From the NCBI RefSeq assembly GCF_014191375.1, contig NZ_JACHWN010000013.1, positions 1-64,000 on the forward strand: 64,000 nt of DNA. The letters are read 5' to 3'. The notes beneath the pieces were generated by a model. The model was given only the letters and a program-made list of their open reading frames with translations, searched no databases and was not told the origin of the DNA. Numbering within the stretch: position 1 is the first letter of the stretch; the number at the start of each line of letters is the position of its first letter. This document shows, one piece after another, positions 8,662-17,617 of the stretch. The stretch comes from Mesorhizobium sp. RMAD-H1. Its GTDB lineage: Bacteria; Pseudomonadota; Alphaproteobacteria; Rhizobiales; Rhizobiaceae. The translations under genes were made by a program, and so were the position numbers.

Positions 8662-9493
8662 TCCACGACGGCAACTGGTGCTCAGGAACCAGAGTCCGCA
8701 CTCCACCTCGACCGGATGTGATAGGACCGCAGCTCGTGTGCTTCACGACGTTACAGCGATGCAGCTTGTTGAGAAGGACGCAACCCGATCCGTGGAATAG
8801 AGGCCATCTGCTGGCTGTCCGGTTCTGGCCGAAACTCTTCACGTGAGCGGACTGGCAGCTTCTCTAAAGCGAGACCAGGAAGCAGGCATGCGTTTGCGTT
8901 TAGAACGGACTTTAGGTTTGAATCTCGTCCGGCGCACCGTCGCAGACGAAGATGAGGACTACGTCTACATATAGCCTTATAGTTGATGACCGAGTTTATC
9001 CGGGGGTCGTTCGATCATATGACAGTGTATCTATCCCCGCTTCTCTATCCGGCGTATTGAAGTCAAGCACTTGTCGAGCTTTCCGCTTCGCCGGCGTGTG
9101 ATGTCTTTCGCGGGTTCATGCTTCTCTACGGGATCGGCCCCCTCCGGGCCTCGCCTTGATGGAGGAATCAGAAGAATGAGGCGGAACAATCTATTCGGCG
9201 TCCTGATCGTTGTGATGCGACCGGTACTGCGGGCTTAGCGAACTCGCCTCATCCATCGTCCCGCGAAGGACATGTTTCCACCGGCAGGTGGAACTTTATG
9301 GGGTGATCCACGCTTGCTCTGCGATCATGTTTCATCTCCGTGTCCGATGCGACCATCTTTTCTCGTCCAGACCTGGTTTCCGCTTTGTCGCCGCGCACAG
9401 TGGCCGGTCAAGGGTGGCCGGAGGCCAGCGCGCAGCGACCTGCCCTTGACGGGGCCACGAGCACGGCGGCACGCTGACGGTGGTCGAGCCGCA
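8662..9493. other. 832-base stretch without a convincing gene
   Basis: No family is recognised on either strand. The only structured piece is a short hairpin GGCCC-CCTCC-GGGCC (9136-9150) followed by a good ribosome site and a 20-codon reading frame at 9176. The right part (9240-9493) may include the end of the IS110-type insertion. A segment near 8893-8938 looks slightly like a tRNA 3' arm but does not fold. Confidence 0.4.
9176..9238 (+). CDS. Possible 20-residue peptide or truncated gene start
   Basis: A GGAGG site sits 10 bases before this ATG. The peptide (MRRNNLFGVLIVVMRPVLRA) has a basic start and a hydrophobic centre. A hairpin lies 26 bases before the start codon. It may be a leader peptide or the beginning of a gene lost when the adjoining transposase inserted. 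Confidence 0.25.
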   Translation: MRRNNLFGVLIVVMRPVLRA

Positions 9494-10538
9494 TCAGGCG
9501 GTCGCCGGCATGATGTCTTGGCGTGCCCAGCGGAACTCTGTGCCATCGCGCCAGATGCGGTGCATGATCACCGCCAGCCGGCGGGCCAGCGCGACAATGG
9601 CCTTTTGCCGGCCGCGCCGCTTGGCGACATTCATCCCCCACGCTGGCAGCCACGACCATTTCGTCACCCGCGTCAGCAGCACCTGCGCGGCTTCGTAAAG
9701 CAGCGTTCGCATCATGCCGTCACCGCAGCAGGATATCCGGCCGATGCGCCGGCTTTCGCCCGACTCGTTGAGCACTGGCGTCAAGCCCAACGCCGGCCCG
9801 ACCGCCTTCGAGTTGTTGAAGCGCTGCGGAATGTCGATTGTCGCCGTATAGGCTAGCGCGGTCACGGGGCCGACGCCGGGGATGGTCATCAGCCGACCGC
9901 AGACTTCATCGTCGCGGGCAAGGGCCAGAACCTTGCAGTGGAGGGTGGCAAACTTCTCGCGCAGCTTGCCACGCGCCTCAAGCAGCGGTTCGATGATCGC
10001 CGCCAGGTCGGGCATGTCATCGATGAGTTCGCGGATGCGCGCCGCGAACTTGACCGCGCCGACAGGGCCGACCTTGAGGCCGAAGTTGCGCAACAGCCCG
10101 CGGATGTCATTCTCAATGGCAATGGCCTTTTCCTGCAGAAGCTTGCGCGCCGTCAGCAGTGCCCGTCGCTTTTGGCTTGTCAGCCTCTTCACATGCACCG
10201 GGCGAAACAGGTTGACCCCCATCATCTGCGCCATGCCGCGGGCATCGTTACGGTCGCTCTTGTTCACCTGCGCCTTGAGGAAGGCCTTGGTGTGACGGGT
10301 CTCGATGCAGATCACCGGCAGGTCGGCCTGTGGGCCAGGCCTTCAAACAGCCATTGCGACAGCGGTCCGGCTTCAAGCCCAACGCGCTCAAGATGCCAGG
10401 CGGGATCCTTGAGCGCTCGCGCCAGATCCTGCGCGGATGGCTTGGCACCTTCACCTCGTGGCAAATCTTGCCGGTTTCGTCGACGATGCACACAGCGGTC
10501 TCTTTCAACGCGACATCCAATGCTGCATAATGTTTCAT
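9494..10538 (-). pseudogene. IS110-family transposase with two frameshifts
   Basis: The N-terminus MKHYAALDVALKETAVCIVDE carries the first RuvC-like DEDD aspartate. The C-terminal part has the expected KSDRNDARGMAQMM region and the transposase_20 helix-hairpin-helix IPGVGPVTALAYTATI. Three frames are needed. One slip is near 10440, where the frame carrying KDPAWHLERVGLEAGPLSQWLFEGLA takes over. Another is near 10330, just before VICIETRHTKAFLKAQ. The gene cannot make the full enzyme without correction, so the copy is probably dead. IS110 elements lack clear terminal inverted repeats and I could not fix its ends. Confidence 0.85.
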
Positions 10539-10764
10539 GCTGCGCTTCTCCCTTTGATGCTTGTGGCTGCACCATGCAGACCACGTTTATCATCAGCTCG
10601 AAGCGCAGCACCTTCAACGCCTACACCATGCATCCTCGACCGAAGATGAGGCTCGGGCCGAATACCCCGTCTATTCGCGATGCCCGGTGAGGTGGAGAGT
10701 CGGACTGGACTGTGGCAGCCGCATTGCGACTGCGGCGCTCGCATTCCAAGGCCCTGCTCAAGCG
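10539..10764 (-). ncRNA. Possible IS110 5' non-coding end (bridge-RNA region)
   Basis: In IS110-group elements the non-coding stretch upstream of the transposase encodes the bridge RNA that pairs target and donor DNA. The 226 bases upstream of this transposase contain no gene and include a strong short hairpin (GCCGCA and TGCGGC arms, around 10713-10727). This is position-based inference. No bridge-RNA loops were aligned, and part of the stretch may instead be the end of the next gene's downstream region. Confidence 0.3.
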
Positions 10765-12312
10765 TTACGCTGTGTTGTACGTTCCGGGCCGGCGCATTTT
10801 AGTTTCCGCTTGACGCTGAAGGCTTTCAGAACGGCGGGAGAGGTTGATCATATTGGCAACAACCTGATCGGCGCGAGGCGCGATTATGAAGAAGGCATTG
10901 GGAACGATCAAACGCAGGTGCGCGGGGATTCCGACAAACCAGATGCTCTCCTTTTTTCCAAACCGGGGATGATCCGCGGACATGTCTGGAGCAACATCCA
11001 CAATTTCATCCGGTTCATATCTATCGACATCGGATGTGAGTTCGCCAGCCTGATTGAGTACATAATTTCGGTTAAGGAAACCGACGCTGGCCACGATCGC
11101 ATTAAATGGCTGGGGACCATCCCGCCAGTCGACGAACCAATGACCTTTTTTGCTATGCGGAGCGGTCACGCTGGTCACAGTCCCTTTTTTTATCTCCAGC
11201 ACGCCATTATCGATGTAGCGCATGAGCTTTTGCGCATTCGGCAATGCAATAGCGGCAAAATAGGGATAGAGGGCCTCTATGAAGTTCGGAGGCAATCGGC
11301 CCATCAGTTCCTCCCGATTTTGCGCATAGACCGTGTTCAAAGCGTCCATGAAGGTCACGATCAGACCCTGCCATTGGCATTCGCCGCGCTCCGCGATCGC
11401 GATTTCCTCCCGCAGTCGCTCCTCAGGGGACGCTGCGTACGAAAACTGTTGCCGCCATGGCAGAGTCGAGTGCCTGGAGAGCGCACGCACCGCACGTCTG
11501 AATAGGGTGTAGTTCAATGAAGCGGGATCTTGCGATACGATCTGCCTCATGAACGAGGCTACCTGATCGAGATCCCATGAGGCATCATCGTTGCGAACAC
11601 AACATGCGCGGACTGCGGGGAGTTTCCCGGACGGCGATAGCATGGTTACCCGATGGCCTTCGCGGCAAAGCAGGATGGCTGCATCGATCCCCGAAAGCTT
11701 GCTGCCGACAACCAGCACCCGGGATTTTTCCGGTACTTTCGCGAGCATTTGCGCCTCGGGATAGGGAGAGCCGATGAATGTCGGATGGTTTTGGTGAGGC
11801 ACCATGACGTCGGGTATGCGCGGGGCTCCGTAGCCGGTGCAGAAAATGACGTCCGAAACCACCAGCGGTTCCGCCGCAAGTCCGGCGAAACGAAGCCTGT
11901 AGCGGCGGGGGCCTTCTATTCTCAAAGAGTGAAACCGCCACGGCAGATGGATCACTTCGATTCCGATTTGGCGTGCCATCTCCCGGTGTTGCTGATAGCG
12001 CTCGACGAGATATGCGTTAAATAGGGATCTGGGGACATAAGAAGTATGCGTCGCCGGATAGTTCCGCGACGTCAGATAGTCGAGGAAATCGTGATGGATT
12101 TCCGGTATGACCGACATGACATCAACTGAGGTATTGCAGATCAAATCATCGTCCGAGCTGCAGAACCCGGTAGCCCGGCCGACAGGACCAGGTTCAATGA
12201 TAAAGATAACACCTGCTGCGCGGCGTCTCACCGCAGCAATGAATGTAGTAACGCCCGATGCTCCCCCACCCACAATAGCGATACGTGCTTGCTCGTTGTC
12301 GAAGTCTTGCAT
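10765..12312 (-). CDS. FAD/NAD(P)-binding oxidoreductase or monooxygenase
   Basis: 515 residues. An FAD-binding Rossmann motif lies at the N-terminus (IAIVGGGASGVTT). A second nucleotide-binding motif near residue 195 (VLVVGSKLSGIDAA) suits NAD(P)H. CTGYG and a late SVGFLN resemble the second FAD contacts of this group. The overall pattern is that of the FAD_NAD_binding family (PF13454), which is related to N-hydroxylating monooxygenases and uncharacterised oxidoreductases. It is the third gene of a minus-strand run after the PLP enzyme and methyltransferase, 121 bases below them. Codon use is more AT-rich than in most neighbours. The substrate is unknown. Confidence 0.75.
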   Translation of the reverse strand: MQDFDNEQARIAIVGGGASGVTTFIAAVRRRAAGVIFIIEPGPVGRATGFCSSDDDLICNTSVDVMSVIPEIHHDFLDYLTSRNYPATHTSYVPRSLFNAYLVERYQQHREMARQIGIEVIHLPWRFHSLRIEGPRRYRLRFAGLAAEPLVVSDVIFCTGYGAPRIPDVMVPHQNHPTFIGSPYPEAQMLAKVPEKSRVLVVGSKLSGIDAAILLCREGHRVTMLSPSGKLPAVRACCVRNDDASWDLDQVASFMRQIVSQDPASLNYTLFRRAVRALSRHSTLPWRQQFSYAASPEERLREEIAIAERGECQWQGLIVTFMDALNTVYAQNREELMGRLPPNFIEALYPYFAAIALPNAQKLMRYIDNGVLEIKKGTVTSVTAPHSKKGHWFVDWRDGPQPFNAIVASVGFLNRNYVLNQAGELTSDVDRYEPDEIVDVAPDMSADHPRFGKKESIWFVGIPAHLRLIVPNAFFIIAPRADQVVANMINLSRRSESLQRQAETKMRRPGTYNTA

Positions 12313-12433
12313 GACCTGCCCTTGTCTGGATATTTAACTCGTGAGCTGATCGATACGGATTATGCATCGTTGAGAGGCTGCCAGCGTCCAAATGCGGTCC
12401 TAGAATCGCCAAGGCCCCGCGCGGCTAAGATTG

Positions 12434-13189
12434 TCATGTCGCCGCGACAACGAACACATAGTTGCCGCCCGTCGTGTGGCACATTGGTCCTGAATGAGGC
12501 CACACCTTTTCAGAATGACGAATGCGCAATCCGGATAACCTAAGGAAATTCAGAAATGTCGAAATGTCCGTCTTGTACTCGTAGTCTCCATCATATCCGT
12601 ACTGCGCCACCCTTTGAATGAGGCCTCGAACGTCTGGAGGGATTTCGCTGGCGGCGTCAGCTGTGGCTAGCACGCTCTCATAGAAGATCCGGACAGCATT
12701 CTGATACGACGCATTATCTCCTTGTTCGTATGGAGGGAGGATATTTTCGCCAATTATTGCGACACCATTTTGTGAAAGGAGATCGCGAACCCGTTTGAGG
12801 AAGGTCAGCTTCCGGCTGTCTTCAATATGGTGGTAAGCGGAACACATCGCGATGATGTCCCAGGATCCCTGCGGAAGATCAAAGGTAACTGCGTCTCCCT
12901 CTTCAAGGACGACACGGTTATCTCCTGCAAAGCGCTCCCTCGCAAATTCCAGATAGGGCGGACAATTATCGACGCCAACTATCGAGACTATGTTCTGATG
13001 TTTATAGTAACGGATTGTTGGCAAACCCGTGCCACAGCAAAGGTCCAAAACGCGCGCCGATTTGCGCTCGTCTGCTGCCTTTAAAACCTGATTTGCCAAC
13101 CCATGAATCATATCCATCTCATCTGGCCTGGCTAACTCTTCGCGCTCGTACGCAAGAGGATCAAATCGGTAGTCGGGTAAGTTAACCAA
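12434..13189 (-). CDS. Class I SAM-dependent methyltransferase
   Basis: 251 residues. SAM motif I is VLDLCCGTGLPT (about residues 46-57), motif II acid is VGVDNCPP, and motif III/IV is WDIIAMCSAYHHIED with VAIIGENILPP after it. It is a soluble small-molecule type methyltransferase. The gene overlaps the end of the PLP-enzyme gene by eight bases (13182-13189), so the two are co-translated and probably act in one pathway. The acceptor group (N, O or C) cannot be told from sequence. Confidence 0.8.
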   Translation of the reverse strand: MVNLPDYRFDPLAYEREELARPDEMDMIHGLANQVLKAADERKSARVLDLCCGTGLPTIRYYKHQNIVSIVGVDNCPPYLEFARERFAGDNRVVLEEGDAVTFDLPQGSWDIIAMCSAYHHIEDSRKLTFLKRVRDLLSQNGVAIIGENILPPYEQGDNASYQNAVRIFYESVLATADAASEIPPDVRGLIQRVAQYGYDGDYEYKTDISTFLNFLRLSGLRIRHSEKVWPHSGPMCHTTGGNYVFVVAAT

Positions 13190-14336
13190 GATCTTTCTCC
13201 TTATGATCTTCGATAATCGCCAATATCGCAGCTGTTACCGCATCTATTTCTGACGCGGTTGTGCACCACGAGCACGCAAAGCGCAGCATTCCGTTTATGA
13301 TGAATGGATAGCTCGCCCAGGGCAGGTCACGCGCTATTCGCGACAGCAGTATCTCGCTGCCTGAAATCAGAACGAGATTCGACTGGACAGGAAATGGAAC
13401 GCTGATCTCAGGAATCTCGCCGAGACGTTTGGCTAAATAGCTCGCAGCCGCATTCGCGCGTTGGGCGTTATTAATCCATAAATTATCTTCGAGGGCCGCG
13501 AACCAAGCGGTGCTTATCATCCATACCCGGGATATGAGGTGCCCCGACTGCTTGATCCTGTACCCAAATTCTTGTCGAAGAACCGGGTTAAAAATGACAA
13601 TGGCCTCTCCGAATGGAATGCCATTCTTGGAGCCACCAAGGGTCAGAATATCGACGCCAGAGCAATCGATCATTTCCTTTGGTGATATTCCGAAAAAGGC
13701 TGCGGCATTTGCTAATCGGGCACCATCCACATGAATATAGAGCCCGTTCTCTTTTGAGATCTTTCTGAGATGGCTCAGCTCGTTCTTGCTATATACCGTG
13801 CCTGCTTCGGTAGCCTGCGTAAATGTGATCGCTGCCGGCTTTTGAAAATGGATATCTGTGCGAGATTTGACTGCATTCAGCACCCGCTCCGGCGATATTT
13901 TCAGGTTTGCCCCATCCACCATGTGGAGGGTGGCGCCGCCTGCGAAAAATGGAACGGCGCCGCACTCGTCTTTCACAACATGCGCGTTTCTATGGCAGAT
14001 AATGCTTCGATGCGGCGGGCAAATTGCCGCGAGTGACAGCCCGTTGGCAGCGACTCCGGTGGCCACGAAGAATACACTACAATCGCTATCGAATATCGAT
14101 CGGATCTGGTCGGCTGCCTTCGCAGTGATCTCGTCTGCGCCGTAAGAACGATAAAAATGACCGCTGGCCTGATTAATTGCCGCCAGGATGTCGGGATGCG
14201 GTGGCGCACAGTTGTCGCTCAACAGATCAACACGTTGGTGGGAAGGTGTGACCCTATGCCCACTGGCCATGAATCTGCGCTCGCAATCCTCGATTGGGGT
14301 GGAGCCAAAATACGCGATATTACTTTTGTCGTTCAT
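13182..14336 (-). CDS. L-threonine aldolase-like PLP enzyme (beta-eliminating lyase family)
   Basis: 384 residues, fold type I. It resembles Pseudomonas-type low-specificity threonine aldolase along its length: SDNCAPPHPDIL, a Gly/Ala segment before ICHRNAHVVKDECGA, ITFTQATEAGTVY, LYIHVDGARLANA with the PLP-ring aspartate, and the Schiff-base lysine in LGGSKNG. Family members cleave or form beta-hydroxy amino acids with glycine and an aldehyde. It has about 25 extra N-terminal residues before the family start. It leads a run with a methyltransferase and FAD enzyme, so here it may build a beta-hydroxy amino acid unit rather than degrade threonine; that is inference. Confidence 0.82.
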   Translation of the reverse strand: MNDKSNIAYFGSTPIEDCERRFMASGHRVTPSHQRVDLLSDNCAPPHPDILAAINQASGHFYRSYGADEITAKAADQIRSIFDSDCSVFFVATGVAANGLSLAAICPPHRSIICHRNAHVVKDECGAVPFFAGGATLHMVDGANLKISPERVLNAVKSRTDIHFQKPAAITFTQATEAGTVYSKNELSHLRKISKENGLYIHVDGARLANAAAFFGISPKEMIDCSGVDILTLGGSKNGIPFGEAIVIFNPVLRQEFGYRIKQSGHLISRVWMISTAWFAALEDNLWINNAQRANAAASYLAKRLGEIPEISVPFPVQSNLVLISGSEILLSRIARDLPWASYPFIINGMLRFACSWCTTASEIDAVTAAILAIIEDHKEKDLG

Positions 14337-14703
14337 AGCCGATACCCCATGTATTTATCTTTGTCTAGAATATACTGGCGTCGTGTGAAGTAATAATTAT
14401 TCTGTTTCCAACTATTTATCGATTATAATAATACATTCATAATGATACACTTAATTGGCCGCAATATATTGCGATAAAAATATTAAGGCGTGGCATGAAG
14501 TTTTCATATGATATTTAGCGTAACCCAAAGTTGACTTTATTTTGGAGACAGAAACCGATCTCAATCGAGGCCGTTGAGGACTCGCGGTCTGTTATCTGGA
14601 CCACAAAAATAAGCCCCCGGTGCTTACCACCGGGGGCTTATTGTTTGTTATACCAGCAATGGAGCAGGGCTTTCCTGGCCCGCCCCTCTCGTAGCGAGAG
14701 AGT
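14337..14703. promoter_or_regulatory. AT-rich intergenic region upstream of the PLP-enzyme operon
   Basis: 367 bases without a gene. The part nearest the PLP gene (about 14380-14530) is strongly AT-rich and probably holds its promoter, but no box stands out. The far part contains the terminator at 14608-14642 that belongs to the O-methyltransferase gene. Confidence 0.45.
14608..14642 (-). terminator. Strong Rho-independent terminator
   Basis: A perfect 15-base-pair stem (arm AATAAGCCCCCGGTG) with a five-base loop CTTAC. On the minus strand it ends in ATTTTTG, so it terminates the O-methyltransferase transcript, 61 bases after its stop. The plus-strand side is also T-rich, so it may act both ways. 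Confidence 0.9.
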
Positions 14704-15753
14704 TCAGTCAGCGGCGACAGATTCGACAACAGAGATGAAACACCCAGTATCGATAACGCGGGTCAATCGCAAGCCGGCTTCGGCAAGTACGTGACGAAGC
14801 TCTTCTTCCCGGCGCTCACGGCCACCCTCATAGATGGCCATGCAGAGAAGGTCCATGGTTTTACCTGTGTGTGGCGAATTGCCGGCTGGGATGACCGGGT
14901 CCATTACGAGCACCTTGCCACCGGGGTTCATTGCCTCCCGACAATTGCGCAGGATCTGGACAGCCTGCTCATCGGGCCAGTCATGGACGATATATTTGAG
15001 AACATAGATGTCACCACGTGGGCAAGATTTGAAGAAATCGCCCGACACGAGCTCCCAACGTGAGTCGTCGCCCAAATCCTTCAGCCGATTCCTGGCGAGG
15101 ACGTGAGGCCGGTCGTAGAGGATGCCGTGCAGTGTGGGATTCTGTTGCAATATGCGCAGTAGGAGTCCACCAAAACCGCCGGCAATATCGACGACGGTTG
15201 AGCCTTCAGGGAAGTCATAGGCCCGCGCTAAGAATTGGTTCTCTGCGTCTGACATCGCAGACATTCCCACGTGGAAATCTTCCGCCGGGACGCCTTCCTG
15301 CTCCCAATAATCGAAGAAAGGCATACCGTATATGTGCTTGAAGGCCGGGTTGCCGCGGACGCTTTCCACGAGTTCGCCGCTTGGACGCCAAAATGTCTCA
15401 TCGGTGAGCATAAGTACGCCATGCCGCAGTGACATGGGAACATCTGACCGCAAGTGTTGAGCTGCCGGTGTTAAGGAGAAGCGCCCCTGCTCGTCTTCCT
15501 GGAATATGCCCCTGGTGGCGAGCAATCGCAGTATGCGATATAGCCTCAACGGATCGGTTTTTGTGGCACGTGCAAGCTCTTCGGCTGTCTTGGGTCCATC
15601 GGCCAGGTGATCCGCAACCCTAAGGGCCGCCGCAGCGCGAAGACCGGCAGGATAGGCGTAACCCATCGCTTGCTCCAAAAGATGCATGCCGGCCAATTCA
15701 GCCTCGGAGGCTTCCGTGTTCGCCTTGGTTACATTCTGTTTATGCATGTTCAT
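14704..15753 (-). CDS. O-methyltransferase of the COMT/hydroxyindole type
   Basis: 349 residues. An N-terminal dimerisation winged helix (about 28-110: LRAAAALRVADHLADGPKTAEELA, LYRILRLLATRGIF) precedes the SAM domain with motif I VVDIAGGFGGLLLRIL and the catalytic-histidine region LKYIVHDWPDEQAVQIL. These enzymes methylate hydroxyl groups on aromatic or polyketide substrates. ATG 15753 has an AAGGAG site seven bases before it. The gene stands alone between its own terminator and an AT-rich gap. It is close to the PLP/methyltransferase/FAD run and probably belongs to the same pathway, but under a separate promoter. Confidence 0.85.
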   Translation of the reverse strand: MNMHKQNVTKANTEASEAELAGMHLLEQAMGYAYPAGLRAAAALRVADHLADGPKTAEELARATKTDPLRLYRILRLLATRGIFQEDEQGRFSLTPAAQHLRSDVPMSLRHGVLMLTDETFWRPSGELVESVRGNPAFKHIYGMPFFDYWEQEGVPAEDFHVGMSAMSDAENQFLARAYDFPEGSTVVDIAGGFGGLLLRILQQNPTLHGILYDRPHVLARNRLKDLGDDSRWELVSGDFFKSCPRGDIYVLKYIVHDWPDEQAVQILRNCREAMNPGGKVLVMDPVIPAGNSPHTGKTMDLLCMAIYEGGRERREEELRHVLAEAGLRLTRVIDTGCFISVVESVAAD

Positions 15754-15756
15754 CAC

Positions 15757-16576
15757 ATTTCTCCTTCATCATGAATCCCTTGATTTCAGATAAACAGTCG
15801 ACCTAATTGTAGATAATCGCCGTTCCTTTCCGGTGAACCCATCTTTTCTCCAAATATAATTCACACCATCTTTCTAATTGAGAGAAATGACAATATCATT
15901 GCGAGGTATTAAATCTCTATATTAGAAAAATTTACCGCGACGTGCTATAATATATACTTATATTATCATCTCATCAAAATGTTCATAGAGGTTATTTCCT
16001 ATAAGGTCTCAAAAATATTGCAATGAGTCAAATACAAAGAAATAGGGAGTATTTATTAGATAGAAACTCAACTCCTGTTCTGAGAGTGATTTGTATATAT
16101 ATTTTGAGTAATATTCGTGATTTTGGGATTTAAACCAAATTCCGCCAAGACAGCCTGACAATTTTCGTTGGCAGCTCAGTCAGCTAAACGTTTGACGATA
16201 CCGTTGATATCGGGTGCGAGATCAGAAATGGGGTCGCAAGGCGGCGGACGAGATGACTCCCTGCGGCAAAAACGGGATAAGCGGTATGGGGCTGCGGAGG
16301 GACTCCATCGTATAGAGCGCGAGCAACAGTCCAAAATGATCGCTGTAGATACGGCTGCTCAGCGCTTTATCCCTGTAAGCCGCCCGCACAGGGCACGCCA
16401 CATTGATTGACACTGACTGTGCGCTCCCGGTGAACAACTGGCGCCAGCAGAATGGCTGATACGCGGCGCGAGCGGCCGAACTCTATGTCGCTAACCGGCG
16501 CCGAAGCAGGCGACCTGAAAAGCGTCCACAGCCTTAGGCTCGGCAGACGACGGGGCTCCATGACGGCAATTGACGC
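15757..16576. other. 820-base gene-free stretch, AT-rich half then ordinary half
   Basis: Bases about 15830-16140 are markedly AT-rich, full of runs such as TATAATATATACTTATATTATC, and contain no reading frame of note. They resemble silenced or foreign promoter DNA upstream of the O-methyltransferase. From about 16150 composition returns to normal and I recognise no gene, only short overlapping frames on both strands that look accidental or are remnants too decayed to name. Confidence 0.5.
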
Positions 16577-17617
16577 TCAGGTTTCCTGGTGGTCGTGGCG
16601 CGGCCCAATCTTTTGCATTCCTGCCTTTTCCGTTCCTGCGCAACCGAACCCATCAAGGCGTGCCGCGCAGATTGCGGCGGCGGTTTCTTGCAGAACCCTC
16701 ACACGCCCGACCAGCCAGGCCAGTTCTTCGTCAGTGATTTCGTAGCGGTGCAAATAGCGGGCCTCGACATAGGCCCTGTCGAGGCGGGCAAAGCACTGCT
16801 GGGCAAAGCGGCTGTCGCGGGGCCAGACCGCGATCAGCCGAGGCGCGACCCGCTCCGCATGCGTGCGCAGCCAGGCCAGCCGATGGGATTTCGGGCTATG
16901 GAGCGTCAGAACACGCAGGGTGCCATGATAGAGCCGTTCGACGGTCTGATGAAGGTCAAAGGCCGCTTCCCTGTGATAGCCACGCCCCATGGCCTCTTTC
17001 GCCAGTTCGAAGCGATGCGCGGCGCTCGGGAACCAGTGATCGAAATGCCGTCGCATCTCTGCCCTGGCGACCTCCGGGTCCAGCGGCCTGGGTTTGACGA
17101 GGGGAAAACCCGGCGTGTCATGGAGGATGATGCCGTCGCGGGCGACGTCCACGAAGAAGGGCCGGCCGAGCACGAGCTGGTTGTTCAAGTCCATGATGGA
17201 GTGAACGATGAAATTGACCGGCGTTGCCAGATCCCTTGTGACCGTCAGTTCCCGCAGCAAGCGATCCGTGGCCCGGTCCCAGAAACGTGGATCGGCGAAG
17301 GTTTTGGTACTGACGACGACGAGCAGGTTATATTCGCAGCGACCATCGCCCTCGCACGCTCCGACCCGATAACCGTGTGCACAGGAGCCAAAGAGGATGA
17401 GTTTAAGGATACGGCCGCCCTTCTCCTTGTCCGGCAGCCTGCCCTTTTGCGCCTCTTCGAATTCATCGAAGAGGATCCGTGCGACCCGTTCCAGTTCACG
17501 GCGCCTGTTCCCGGGAAGATGGCCGAGACGTTCAGGCAGCGTCACGAACACGGCAGCCTCCGGTGCAAGCGTATGGTGGAGGACTTTGGCGTCTTGTTCC
17601 CCGAGCAGGCTTTTCAT
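16577..17617 (-). CDS. Nucleotidyltransferase-fold plus HEPN-domain fusion protein
   Basis: 346 residues. A MNT-like nucleotidyltransferase domain covers about 60-150, with the GS motif in LILFGSCAHGY. The expected D-x-D metal pair following it reads CEYNLLVVV, so glutamate and asparagine stand where aspartates are normal. A HEPN domain occupies about 205-320 (REAAFDLHQTVERLYHGTL, then HRLAWLRTHAERV). Separate MNT and HEPN proteins form toxin-antitoxin pairs; fused forms occur in alphaproteobacterial integrative elements. Its start overlaps the stop of the upstream Tat-type protein by four bases, which implies linked function. Confidence 0.75.
   Translation of the reverse strand: MKSLLGEQDAKVLHHTLAPEAAVFVTLPERLGHLPGNRRRELERVARILFDEFEEAQKGRLPDKEKGGRILKLILFGSCAHGYRVGACEGDGRCEYNLLVVVSTKTFADPRFWDRATDRLLRELTVTRDLATPVNFIVHSIMDLNNQLVLGRPFFVDVARDGIILHDTPGFPLVKPRPLDPEVARAEMRRHFDHWFPSAAHRFELAKEAMGRGYHREAAFDLHQTVERLYHGTLRVLTLHSPKSHRLAWLRTHAERVAPRLIAVWPRDSRFAQQCFARLDRAYVEARYLHRYEITDEELAWLVGRVRVLQETAAAICAARLDGFGCAGTEKAGMQKIGPRHDHQET

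Noticed and set aside
8893-8938. tRNA-like 3' arm as an alternative att site
   Set aside because: The T-stem does not pair and the end reads ACCG, not ACCA; no partner copy is seen in the window.
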